A stretch of DNA of 11,310 bases from NCBI GenBank assembly GCA_964360605.1, contig CAYHXN010000018.1, positions 1-11,310 of the forward strand, given 5' to 3'. Source of the stretch: CAYHXN01 sp964360605 (lineage in GTDB: Bacteria > Patescibacteriota > Minisyncoccia > UBA6257 > WO2-44-18). The position numbers were made by a program, and so were the translations under genes. Below, piece after piece: positions 5,097 to 10,565 of the stretch (position 1 is the first letter of the stretch; each line of letters begins with the position of its first letter). The notes below the pieces were generated by a model. It saw only the letters and a list, made by a program, of their open reading frames with translations. It searched no databases and had not been told where the DNA came from.

Positions 5097-5885
5097 ATGT
5101 TTATTCGCTCTCTTCTTATTTTAACTTTAATAATTCTCTCGGTACCGCGAGCGGGAGTTTTTGCTCAATCGCCGGAGTTGCAATCCGCTAAAAAAGACGT
5201 AGTGGAAAGCATTCAGAAGTTAGCCGAAGACCAAGACAGTCCGGAATCGCGCAAGGCGACTCTCATTGATGTAGTGGAGTTTTCTATTATTGAAACTAAC
5301 GATTTAATTAAAAAACTTTCTGCTTTAAAAATCCCCGACGGAAATTACGGAGATTTACGCTCCGTGTTGATAAGTGACCTTAAAGATCTTTTGGACGAAC
5401 TGGATTTCTTCCTAGAAGAAGCTTTAGAAGTAGAATTGGACCTAGATAAAATCAAGGAAGTGGCTGAAGGGTTCAAGGAGTGGCGGGAAGTTTATAGCGT
5501 AGAAGCCCGAAAAACTTTAGAATTTTTATTGGTTTTTCAAATGGGAAATATTTTGAAAATCGTAGACAGCCGCTATTCAAATATCGCAGATGACTTACAT
5601 CGTTTCCGCAACTCCACGGTGATTAACGTTGCTTTACTCCAACCAATATTTGATTCTGCCGAAATTGATTTAAAACAGGCCAAACAACTTTACCAAGAAG
5701 GACTTAACCAGCTTTTACAGTATCTACCAGACTATGAAAATTTCGCGGATGGGTTTGAGCAGCCGATTCAGATAAAAAAGGACATTCCTACGCTAATGAG
5801 CGGCGTGCTTTTGAAGATAAAATCCGCGTATCAAAAATTTATTAATATGAGCCGCATGGTGGATAAGATGGTGGAAAAGAAGTGA
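5097..5885 (+). CDS. Secreted helical protein of unknown function in the sigma operon
   Basis: From ATG 5097 the 262-residue protein begins with a canonical signal peptide: MFIR, a hydrophobic core (SLLILTLIILSV), and a VFA-Q cleavage site near residue 23. The mature protein is almost entirely helical and acidic, with heptad-like stretches (LKDLLDELDFFLEEALEVELDLDKIKEV) and no catalytic motif that I recognise. It would be exported and released, or held near the membrane. An in-frame TTG at 5061 with GAGAGG six bases upstream would add 12 residues. I prefer 5097 because the signal peptide is then ideal and the upstream segment lies within an inverted repeat, but the choice is open. As the third gene after a sigma factor and a membrane regulator it may be the extracytoplasmic sensor or effector; this is inference. 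A terminator follows at 5925. Confidence 0.75.
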   Translation: MFIRSLLILTLIILSVPRAGVFAQSPELQSAKKDVVESIQKLAEDQDSPESRKATLIDVVEFSIIETNDLIKKLSALKIPDGNYGDLRSVLISDLKDLLDELDFFLEEALEVELDLDKIKEVAEGFKEWREVYSVEARKTLEFLLVFQMGNILKIVDSRYSNIADDLHRFRNSTVINVALLQPIFDSAEIDLKQAKQLYQEGLNQLLQYLPDYENFADGFEQPIQIKKDIPTLMSGVLLKIKSAYQKFINMSRMVDKMVEKK

Positions 5886-5924
5886 GGACTTTTCTGTTGT
5901 CCGCCGTAGCGGTGATAAAATAAG

Positions 5925-5964
5925 AAAAAAAATCTCCTCCGATGAACATCGGAGGAGATTTTTA
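5925..5964. terminator. Bidirectional terminator between convergent genes
   Basis: A perfect stem (AATCTCCTCCGAT and ATCGGAGGAGATT) with a GAAC loop is flanked by an A tract on the left and a T tract on the right, so it can end transcripts from both strands. It lies between the plus-strand sigma operon and the minus-strand HU gene. Confidence 0.95.
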
Positions 5965-5973
5965 TTGAGTCTT

Positions 5974-6249
5974 CTAGGCAACCGCGTCTTTAAGTAATTT
6001 ACCAGCTTTGAATTTTGGTCTGATAGCGGCTTTAATTTGGATTTTTTCTCCGGTTTTCGGATTAACGCCCATGCGCGCGGCTCGTTTAGCTACCCTGAAA
6101 GTTCCAAATCCGGTAATGCCAACTTCTTCACCGCGGCTCAACGTTTTGGTAATAGCGTCAAAAACCGCTTCCACGGATTCCTGCGCCTGTTTTTTAGTGT
6201 CTAAGCCGGCAATTTTCATTACGGCTTCCACGAGTCCTTCTTTTTTCAT
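5974..6249 (-). CDS. HU-family DNA-binding protein
   Basis: The 91-residue protein matches the HU/IHF family over its whole length. It has an N-terminal helical dimerisation part (MKKEGLVEAVMKIAGLDTKK, then AQESVEAVFDAITKTLSRGE), the GITGFGTFRV strand at about 44-53, and the DNA-binding arm RMGVNPKTGEKI at about 59-70, with the intercalating proline at about residue 64. It binds and bends DNA and compacts the nucleoid. The minus-strand gene ends 10 nt before a strong terminator. No SD precedes the ATG. A TATAAG box lies 4 nt upstream on the minus strand, but the -35 region falls in the gap at 6279-6378, so a leaderless start can only be suspected. Confidence 0.97.
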   Translation of the reverse strand: MKKEGLVEAVMKIAGLDTKKQAQESVEAVFDAITKTLSRGEEVGITGFGTFRVAKRAARMGVNPKTGEKIQIKAAIRPKFKAGKLLKDAVA

Positions 6250-6278
6250 ATGACTTATAAAAATACGAAACTTTACGA

Positions 6279-6378
6279 NNNNNNNNNNNNNNNNNNNNNN
6301 NNNNNNNNNNNNNNNNNNNNNNNNNNNNNNNNNNNNNNNNNNNNNNNNNNNNNNNNNNNNNNNNNNNNNNNNNNNNNN
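6279..6378. other. Assembly gap (100 N)
   Basis: Exactly 100 N, a conventional placeholder, so the real length is unknown. It hides the upstream region of the HU gene and any terminator behind hpf. Confidence 0.99.
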
Positions 6379-6379
6379 G

Positions 6380-6748
6380 CTATTCTTTTCCTCTCAATTT
6401 CCGGAGCTGTTTCTGCCCCCCAGAATCTTGAGGCCGGGTTTTGTTGTTAATCTTTTTAAGTTCTTGTTCTAATTTTCCTTGAACTATGTCTACCGCCGTT
6501 CGTGCGTCTACATCCTTATGGTCGGCGCGGGTTACGATATTGGGCGCAAGGTCCAAGTTAACTTCGGCTCGGAAAATTTCTCCCTTGTTGTGGTGATTGG
6601 TGGTTCGGGCAATTTCCACGCGCGCGATTACTTTGCCTTCTTTTTCCCAGTGATTTAAGAGTTTTTCCAACGGCCGCAACTTTTTCTCCACCCAATCATT
6701 CATCGCCGGAGTGGAGTTAAGATTCGTGTATTTTATTTGAATTATCAT
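6380..6748 (-). CDS. Ribosome hibernation factor, short HPF/RaiA type
   Basis: The 122-residue protein is the S30AE fold alone. It starts with MIIQIKYTNLNSTPAMNDWVEKKL, has EIARTTNHHNKGEIFRAEVNLDLAP in the middle and ADHKDVDARTAVDIVQGKLEQELKKI near residues 76-100. The VDARTAVDIV segment corresponds to the family's D-x-Y-x-A-I-D helix. There is no long C-terminal dimerisation domain, so it is the short form that binds the 30S decoding region and blocks translation in stationary or stressed cells. A basic tail of about 22 residues ends the protein. Its ATG overlaps the murB stop codon (ATGA, 6745-6748) and has no SD, so translation is probably coupled to murB. The stop codon lies next to an assembly gap. 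Confidence 0.93.
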   Translation of the reverse strand: MIIQIKYTNLNSTPAMNDWVEKKLRPLEKLLNHWEKEGKVIARVEIARTTNHHNKGEIFRAEVNLDLAPNIVTRADHKDVDARTAVDIVQGKLEQELKKINNKTRPQDSGGQKQLRKLRGKE

Positions 6749-7725
6749 AAGTATATTATTTCTTCTTCTAATTCTACCCCGAATTTTTCTTTGACGGAAG
6801 TTTTGACCAGCGCGATTAATTTCTTTACGTCTTCCGCGGTGGCATTACCCGTATTGACGATAAAATTCGGATGTTTGTCCGAAACCATTGCTCCTCCGGC
6901 GCGAGTACCTTTAATTCCGGTTTCGGCTATCAGAACCGCGGTGGGCAGGACTGGAAACGGGTCATTTTTAACCTTTGCTCCGAATTGTTTTAAAACCGGT
7001 TCCGGCACTTTCTCAACCGGAGTATTTTTAAAAATACTGCCGATGTTCGGGTAATTCATCGGATGGCGTTCGTTGCGATAGGCAATTTTTTCTTCAATCG
7101 CGGAGCGGATAGCGTGTTCCGCGCCGGGTCTTAATTCAAGAGTCGCTTCTATTATAATTTCCCGGCCGTCATTGATTTTGAAAATACTGTTCCGGTAGCC
7201 GAACTGGCATTCGGCGTTGTTCCGTTTTATGACTTTTGGTTCGGCGGAGGAAATGTCTAAACTGATCACTTCAATGATGGAATCTTTAGTTTCGCCTCCA
7301 AAGGCGCCGGCATTACCCCGAATCGCGCCGCCAAGAGTTCCCGGCAGCCCCCCGGCCCATTCAAAGCCGGAAAGGGATTTAGTAATCAAGTAATTCAATA
7401 ATTGGGACACTAGTTCTCCGGCGCCCACCTGACACCTGACACCTGATACCTCTAACTTATTGATTTCCGGCTTCAACACCAGGCCGTTAAAGCCCGCATC
7501 GCTGATTAAAAGATTTGTTCCGCCACCGAGGATAAAAATCGGCAGATTTTCGGCACGAGCTTTTTTCACCGCCGCCGAAATTTCATCAATGTTTTTAGCG
7601 ATATAAAAATAGCGGGCNNNNNNNNNNNNNNNNNNNNNNNNNNNNNNNNNNNNNNNNNNNNNNNNNNNNNNNNNNNNNNNNNNNNNNNNNNNNNNNNNNN
7701 NNNNNNNNNNNNNNNNNTCACTCAT
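6745..7725 (-). CDS. murB: UDP-N-acetylenolpyruvoylglucosamine reductase (N-terminus partly in gap)
   Basis: MurB reduces UDP-GlcNAc-enolpyruvate to UDP-MurNAc with NADPH and FAD in the cytoplasmic stage of peptidoglycan synthesis. The 290 visible residues show the FAD-binding GGGTNLLISDAGF, the WAGGLPGTLGGAIRGNAGAFG loop, YRNSIFK, NIGSIFKN with the serine expected to act as proton donor, and the C-terminal catalytic glutamate region ELEEEIIYL. The layout fits type II MurB. About 20 N-terminal residues lie in the N run at 7618-7717. I place the start at ATG 7725 because a strong promoter lies just upstream (7735-7763) and the family needs only about that many more residues. A three-unit TCAGGTG heptamer is inserted in the coding sequence. 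The stop codon overlaps hpf by 4 nt. Confidence 0.93.
   Translation of the reverse strand: MSXXXXXXXXXXXXXXXXXXXXXXXXXXXXXXXXXXARYFYIAKNIDEISAAVKKARAENLPIFILGGGTNLLISDAGFNGLVLKPEINKLEVSGVRCQVGAGELVSQLLNYLITKSLSGFEWAGGLPGTLGGAIRGNAGAFGGETKDSIIEVISLDISSAEPKVIKRNNAECQFGYRNSIFKINDGREIIIEATLELRPGAEHAIRSAIEEKIAYRNERHPMNYPNIGSIFKNTPVEKVPEPVLKQFGAKVKNDPFPVLPTAVLIAETGIKGTRAGGAMVSDKHPNFIVNTGNATAEDVKKLIALVKTSVKEKFGVELEEEIIYL
7426..7452 (-). repeat. In-gene tandem heptamer inside murB
   Basis: CACCTGA occurs three times without interruption at 7426-7446, followed by the variant TACCTCT. On the coding strand it encodes SGVRCQV-like residues between LEV and GAGE, and 21 nt keep the frame. Related sequence, GTGTCAGGTATCA, occurs after rny at 9299-9311. 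Confidence 0.8.
7618..7717. other. Assembly gap (100 N) inside the 5' end of murB
   Basis: A placeholder run of 100 N. From the MurB family length the true missing sequence is probably about 50-65 nt, if ATG 7725 is the start. Confidence 0.97.
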
Positions 7726-7734
7726 CCTGCGTTC

Positions 7735-7763
7735 ATTATAGCACATTGACTTTTTAATTTCAA
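7735..7763 (-). promoter_or_regulatory. murB-hpf promoter
   Basis: On the minus strand TTGAAA (7758-7763), a 17-bp spacer and a perfect TATAAT (7735-7740) predict a start at about 7728. That leaves only about 3 nt of leader before ATG 7725. It is interleaved with the opposite rny promoter. Confidence 0.75.
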
Positions 7764-7774
7764 GGGCGTATAAT
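7746..7774 (+). promoter_or_regulatory. rny promoter
   Basis: TTGACT (7746-7751), a 17-bp spacer and a perfect TATAAT (7769-7774) predict a start near 7781 and a leader of about 58 nt. The two divergent promoters share 7746-7763, so polymerase binding at one should exclude the other. Confidence 0.75.
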
Positions 7775-7838
7775 ACGAAGAAGCTTTCAAAAGCATTACC
7801 CATGTCGAAACAAACGGTAATAAAAATTAATAAAAATC

Positions 7839-9296
7839 ATGACATTAAACCCATTGCTGTTGGGCGGAGTTTTAGTTTTAGGAACAATTGTCGGTTATCT
7901 AGTAAGTTATTTTCTTTCCGCCCGCGGTACTAAAACCGCCGAGAAAAAGGCGCTCCAAATAATTGAGGAGGCCAAAAAAGAAGAGCGCGAACGAAAGGTT
8001 CAGCTGGAAAAATCAGAGGAACGTTTAGTTAAAAAAGAAGAAGCCTTAGAAAAACAAGGCCAGGATTTTCGCTACAAGGAAGAAAAGCTTAGTCAAGAAA
8101 CGAGCAAAACCGAGGCCTTAAGAGCAGAGCTCGCCGTTATCCAGAAAAAAGCCATAGCTGATTTAGAAAAAGTCGCCGGCTTAACTGCTAATGAGGCTAA
8201 AGACAAAATTCTTAAGGAATTAGACGAAGATGCCCGAAAAGAAATCACTTTTGCTTTACAAAGAATAGAAAAAGACAAACGGGAAGAAATTGAAAAGAAA
8301 AGTTTAGAAATAATCACTTCCGCCATTCAGCGATATTCCCGTTCCCACGTAGCGGATTTAACTACTACGTCTTTCGTGTTGCCGAACGAAGAAATGAAGG
8401 GGAAAATCATCGGACGCGAAGGCCGCAATATCAAAGCATTGGAGCGCGCCACCGGCGTGGAAATTATCGTGGACGAATCTCCGGAGACTATCATTATTTC
8501 TTCCTTTGACCCGCTTCGCCGTGAAATCTGCCGTTTGGCCTTAGAAAAATTAGTTCGCGATGGCCGCATTCAGCCGGCAAAAATTGAAGAGAAAGTTGAG
8601 GAAGCCCGGCAGGAAATGGATAAAAGAATGAAGGAGGTGGGCGATCAAGCCGCTTTGGAGGTCGGAATTATAAATTTGCCGAAAGAAATTATTATGCTTT
8701 TGGGACGCTTATATTTCCGAACTAGCTACGGACAAAATGTTTTAGTCCATTCCATTGAGATGGCGCATATTTCCGGAATTATCGCTTCTGAACTTGGTTT
8801 AAAACCGGAAATCGCCAAAAAGGGCGCGCTTTTGCACGACATCGGCAAGGCTATCAGCCATGAAGTGGAGGGAACGCACGTGGAATTGGGCCGGAAAATT
8901 TTAAAGAAATACGGAATTGAAGAAGAAGTAATTCAGGCGATGGAATCCCATCATGAGGAATATCCTTTCGCCACGCCGGAATCCTTTATCGTTGCCGCCG
9001 CCGATATTCTTTCCGCCGCCCGTCCCGGCGCACGACGCGATAATGTTGAAGGATATATAAAGCGGCTGGAGGATTTGGAAAAAATCGCCACCGGTTTTGA
9101 AGGAGTAAAAAGCGCTTTCGCTTTATCCGGAGGCCGCGAGGTAAGAGTCTTTGTCGTGCCGGAAAAAATGGACGACTTTGGAGCCTACCAGTTGGCGAAG
9201 AACGTAGCCAACAAAATCCAAACCGAACTTCGCTACCCGGGAGAAATTAAAGTGAATGTTATCCGCGAGATGCGAGCGGTGGAATATGCTAAGTAA
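7839..9296 (+). CDS. rny: Ribonuclease Y
   Basis: The 485-residue protein has the full RNase Y layout. An N-terminal membrane helix lies at about 7-27, a long charged coiled coil at about 32-155, and a KH RNA-binding domain with GKIIGREGRNIKALE at about 188-202. The HD phosphohydrolase domain has H304, the catalytic HD pair in LLHDIGKAISHE (about 331-342), HH at 371-372 and the later AAADILSAARPGARRD. RNase Y is a membrane-bound endoribonuclease that starts mRNA decay. The protein is slightly shorter than the usual ~520 residues, mainly in the coiled coil. The start has no SD and lies about 58 nt after the predicted transcription start. The frame begins with a good membrane helix, so the ATG is trusted. 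It is divergent from murB. Confidence 0.97.
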   Translation: MTLNPLLLGGVLVLGTIVGYLVSYFLSARGTKTAEKKALQIIEEAKKEERERKVQLEKSEERLVKKEEALEKQGQDFRYKEEKLSQETSKTEALRAELAVIQKKAIADLEKVAGLTANEAKDKILKELDEDARKEITFALQRIEKDKREEIEKKSLEIITSAIQRYSRSHVADLTTTSFVLPNEEMKGKIIGREGRNIKALERATGVEIIVDESPETIIISSFDPLRREICRLALEKLVRDGRIQPAKIEEKVEEARQEMDKRMKEVGDQAALEVGIINLPKEIIMLLGRLYFRTSYGQNVLVHSIEMAHISGIIASELGLKPEIAKKGALLHDIGKAISHEVEGTHVELGRKILKKYGIEEEVIQAMESHHEEYPFATPESFIVAAADILSAARPGARRDNVEGYIKRLEDLEKIATGFEGVKSAFALSGGREVRVFVVPEKMDDFGAYQLAKNVANKIQTELRYPGEIKVNVIREMRAVEYAK

Positions 9297-9330
9297 AAGT
9301 GTCAGGTATCAAGTATCAAGAATTTGATAA

Positions 9331-9361
9331 ATTAAAAAACCCGACCTATATGGTCGGGTTT
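9331..9361. terminator. Terminator shared by convergent rny and the 118-residue gene
   Basis: AAACCCGACC and GGTCGGGTTT form a 10-bp stem with loop TATAT. The minus strand continues into TTTTTTAATTT, so it is strongest for the minus-strand gene. On the plus strand it also follows rny. The stop codon of the minus-strand gene (9346-9348) lies at the edge of the loop. Confidence 0.92.
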
Positions 9362-9702
9362 GAAATTTTGCGGATAGCTCGGGTAGCGGTTTTGATCCAA
9401 TCCTCGGTAATTTTTGGAAAACCGCCGTTCCAGTCAATCAAACCGCGGTGATGGAGATCGTTCAGTTTTTCGGCCGTTCGGATTGCTTCGTCAAAATTCA
9501 TTTCACGACCGCAATCCTCATCCGTAATTTTAGGAATAGGGGAGCGGAATGTGTTTCCACTTCGCAATGTTCCACCAATCCGATAACGGCGCCTGTTATG
9601 AATCTCATTGCCGGAATCATCTGTATAGATAAAAAAGGGCGGTAATTCCGGATCGCGATGTTTCGGCCATTTTTCTAAGATTTCTCCGCTACAGCCAATC
9701 AA
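9346..9702 (-). CDS. Orphan small soluble protein
   Basis: A 118-residue protein of no family that I recognise. It is hydrophilic, with a basic stretch (NRRRYRIGGTLRSG, about residues 36-49) and a helical middle (FDEAIRTAEKLNDLHHRGLIDWNGG, about 70-94). There is no signal peptide or membrane helix. The start is TTG at 9700-9702 behind a perfect AAGGAGGT (spacing 4-5 nt), which fixes it well. It has its own promoter (9740-9768), a 5' hairpin and a terminator that overlaps its last codons, so it is a compact monocistronic unit. Two cysteines near the ends do not form a metal motif. Reality is supported by the expression signals rather than by homology. Confidence 0.75.
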   Translation of the reverse strand: MIGCSGEILEKWPKHRDPELPPFFIYTDDSGNEIHNRRRYRIGGTLRSGNTFRSPIPKITDEDCGREMNFDEAIRTAEKLNDLHHRGLIDWNGGFPKITEDWIKTATRAIRKISNPTI

Positions 9703-9710
9703 TAGGACCT

Positions 9711-9734
9711 CCTTACAAAGCTCTTTTCAGAGCT
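9711..9734 (-). promoter_or_regulatory. 5' leader hairpin plus perfect SD, copy 1
   Basis: The predicted mRNA begins with AGCTCT, a GAAA tetraloop and AGAGCT (9719-9734), followed by TTGTAAGGAGGT. The stem begins at or within a base of the predicted transcription start. A 17-bp block (9711-9727) is identical to 9853-9869. A 5'-terminal stem-loop next to the SD could stabilise the mRNA or tune translation. Confidence 0.65.
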
Positions 9735-9739
9735 CGGAT

Positions 9740-9768
9740 ATATTAACTTACTATCTAAATCTTGTCAA
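9740..9768 (-). promoter_or_regulatory. Promoter of the 118-residue gene
   Basis: On the minus strand, consensus TTGACA (9763-9768), a 17-bp spacer and TAATAT (9740-9745) predict a start at 9733-9734. Confidence 0.7.
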
Positions 9769-9802
9769 ATAAATGAAAATGACTTTAGAAACACTAAATT
9801 AA

Positions 9803-9841
9803 TTCATTTTAAGAAAACCCCCGGCTTTAGACCGGGGGCAA
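9803..9841 (-). terminator. Duplicated terminator, copy 1
   Basis: On the minus strand CCCCCGG, a 7-nt loop TCTAAAG and CCGGGGG form a strong stem followed by TTTTCTT. The whole 39-nt block matches 9988-10026 with one mismatch. The loop carries an in-frame TAA preceded by codons for LPPV, as in copy 2, where it ends a real gene. It therefore probably ends a gene now lost in the adjacent gap. Confidence 0.88.
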
Positions 9842-9851
9842 NNNNNNNNNN
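9842..9851. other. Assembly gap (10 N) probably hiding a small gene
   Basis: Reading on the minus strand, a promoter and leader (9853-9909) run into the gap, and a terminator with a stop codon in its loop comes out of it. The missing part should be a short coding region; the N count is not a reliable length. Confidence 0.8.
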
Positions 9852-9852
9852 A

Positions 9853-9876
9853 CCTTACAAAGCTCTTTTACGAGCC
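9853..9876 (-). promoter_or_regulatory. 5' leader hairpin, copy 2
   Basis: GGCTC, GTAAAA-type loop and GAGCT (9861-9876) repeat the hairpin of copy 1 with a G-U closing pair and a changed loop. The following TTGTAAGG is identical. The SD continues into the gap. Stem retained despite base changes suggests the fold matters. Confidence 0.6.
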
Positions 9877-9881
9877 GTTTA

Positions 9882-9909
9882 ATTCAAACATATTATAAAA
9901 ATTTGTCAA
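9882..9909 (-). promoter_or_regulatory. Promoter of the gene hidden in the 10-N gap
   Basis: Consensus TTGACA (9904-9909), a 16-bp spacer and TTGAAT (9882-9887) place the start near the base of the leader hairpin, as in copy 1. A TATAAT at 9892-9897 is an alternative -10 without a -35. The -35 directly abuts the T tract of the preceding terminator. Confidence 0.55.
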
Positions 9910-9910
9910 T

Positions 9911-9939
9911 AAAAAACCCCCGCTTTGTTAATGCGGGTT
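9911..9939 (-). terminator. Terminator preceding the copy-2 promoter
   Basis: On the minus strand CCCGC, a 9-nt loop and GCGGG, then GGTTTTTT. The 5-bp core with a CC bulge is weaker than the others, but the T tract is good. Confidence 0.7.
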
Positions 9940-9992
9940 AGGGACTGTCCAGTCTTTCCGCGAGAAGAAAACGACCGTTTTCGCTTCTTCAT
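9940..9992 (-). ncRNA. Hairpin-rich segment, possible small RNA (low confidence)
   Basis: Between two minus-strand terminators lie GAAAACG/CGTTTTC (9967-9973, 9976-9982; extended by GAAG/CTTC) and GACTG/CAGTC (9943-9947, 9950-9954). With the terminator at 9911-9939 this makes three consecutive hairpins. No promoter is seen, so it could also be a processed 3' fragment or a repeat remnant. A 28-codon minus frame (9992 to 9906) has no SD and runs through the terminator, so I do not call it a gene. Confidence 0.25.
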
Positions 9993-10026
9993 ATTAAGAA
10001 AACCCCCGGCTTTAGACCGGGGGCAA
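9988..10026 (-). terminator. Duplicated terminator, copy 2
   Basis: It has the same stem and loop as copy 1 (stem 10003-10009 with 10017-10023), followed on the minus strand by TTTTCTT. The stop codon TAA of the 68-residue gene (10012-10014) lies in the loop, and its last codons form the 5' side of the stem. Confidence 0.92.
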
Positions 10027-10218
10027 GAGATGTTTATTTTTGGATGGTTTGGGAAACTTGAATGATTCTAAAATATCCGCCGACCATATCGGATACCAAT
10101 TGGGATCGTATCTCCACTGGTCGTTGATTTTTTTAACGATGCAGAATTTATCGTCTACGATGTGGGCGATCTGCTTGTCTCCGCTGGACTTTACTCGGAT
10201 CCAATAGAATCCTCCCAT
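10012..10218 (-). CDS. Orphan 68-residue protein, second gene of the RING-like unit
   Basis: A small aromatic-rich protein of no family I can name. The N-terminal GGFYWIRVKSS is followed by strands and a W-rich part (DQWRYDPNWYPIW, about residues 33-45), with a basic/proline tail. The pattern recalls small phage-type proteins with a YWxR start, but that is only an impression. The ATG lies 6 nt after the stop codon of the RING-like gene and has no SD of its own, so it is probably translated by reinitiation. Its last codons and stop are built into the terminator hairpin. The missing gene at 9842-9851 ends in the same codons and may be a paralogue. Confidence 0.65.
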   Translation of the reverse strand: MGGFYWIRVKSSGDKQIAHIVDDKFCIVKKINDQWRYDPNWYPIWSADILESFKFPKPSKNKHLLPPV

Positions 10219-10224
10219 AAATCA

Positions 10225-10509
10225 CTAAAAAATTCGTTTGATTAGAGAGAAGAAGTTTTGCGTAAATTCTTTACCCCTTATCTTTATCATACGCATTTCC
10301 TGTTGGATGAGATCATCCTGAGGCTGATGTTGGTAGTGTTCGCTGTTACAGGCAAAAATCGCACATCTCTTGTTGAAAACGAAGCATTCATGGTGATGGG
10401 GGGTGCGGCAGCGCACGCACCGTACCACACTTACTCTGTTCGTTGCATCACGTTGGGAGCAGATTGGACAAGTAAAAGCTTCATCCAATCGAACTTCTAC
10501 AATTTCCAT
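10225..10509 (-). CDS. Small RING-like zinc-binding protein
   Basis: The 94-residue protein has a dense cysteine/histidine pattern in its first 54 residues: CPIC at 14-17, CVRC at 31-34, HHHEC at 38-42, C49 and C54. The order CxxC-x13-CxxC-x5-H-x-x-C...C-x4-C matches the prokaryotic RING finger (prok-RING) type of treble-clef, cross-braced zinc domain; I judge this from spacing alone. Such domains can act as protein-binding modules or, in rare bacterial ubiquitin-like systems, E3-like factors. No ubiquitin-like, E1 or E2 gene is in this window. The C-terminal half is a charged helix without a membrane segment. The start is solid: GGAGG 4 nt before the ATG. It leads a two-gene unit, divergent from secA. 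Confidence 0.8.
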   Translation of the reverse strand: MEIVEVRLDEAFTCPICSQRDATNRVSVVRCVRCRTPHHHECFVFNKRCAIFACNSEHYQHQPQDDLIQQEMRMIKIRGKEFTQNFFSLIKRIF

Positions 10510-10537
10510 ACAACCTCCATTTTTAAAAGCTTTGACT

Positions 10538-10565
10538 AGTATACCAAATCTATAGAATTTGTCAA
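10538..10565 (-). promoter_or_regulatory. Promoter of the RING-like unit
   Basis: Consensus TTGACA (10560-10565), a 16-bp spacer and an extended -10, TGGTATACT (hexamer 10538-10543), on the minus strand. Start near 10531, giving a leader of about 22 nt with a good SD. Confidence 0.8.

Noticed and set aside
7021..7038. Perfect 18-bp palindrome AGTATTTTTAAAAATACT in murB
   Set aside because: It is explained by the conserved coding of SIFKNT in an AT-rich gene; no flanking structure.
7802..7933. Short plus-strand frame overlapping the rny start, a possible leader peptide
   Set aside because: It has no SD, overlaps rny in another frame, and its later residues are a shadow of rny.
9906..9992. 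28-codon basic peptide frame on the minus strand
   Set aside because: No SD, and it reads through the terminator stem and T tract into the next -35 box.
9337..10565. Integron-type cassette array or CRISPR
   Set aside because: No integrase, no attC-like core sites, and no regularly spaced direct repeats; the duplicated parts are promoters, leaders and terminators.
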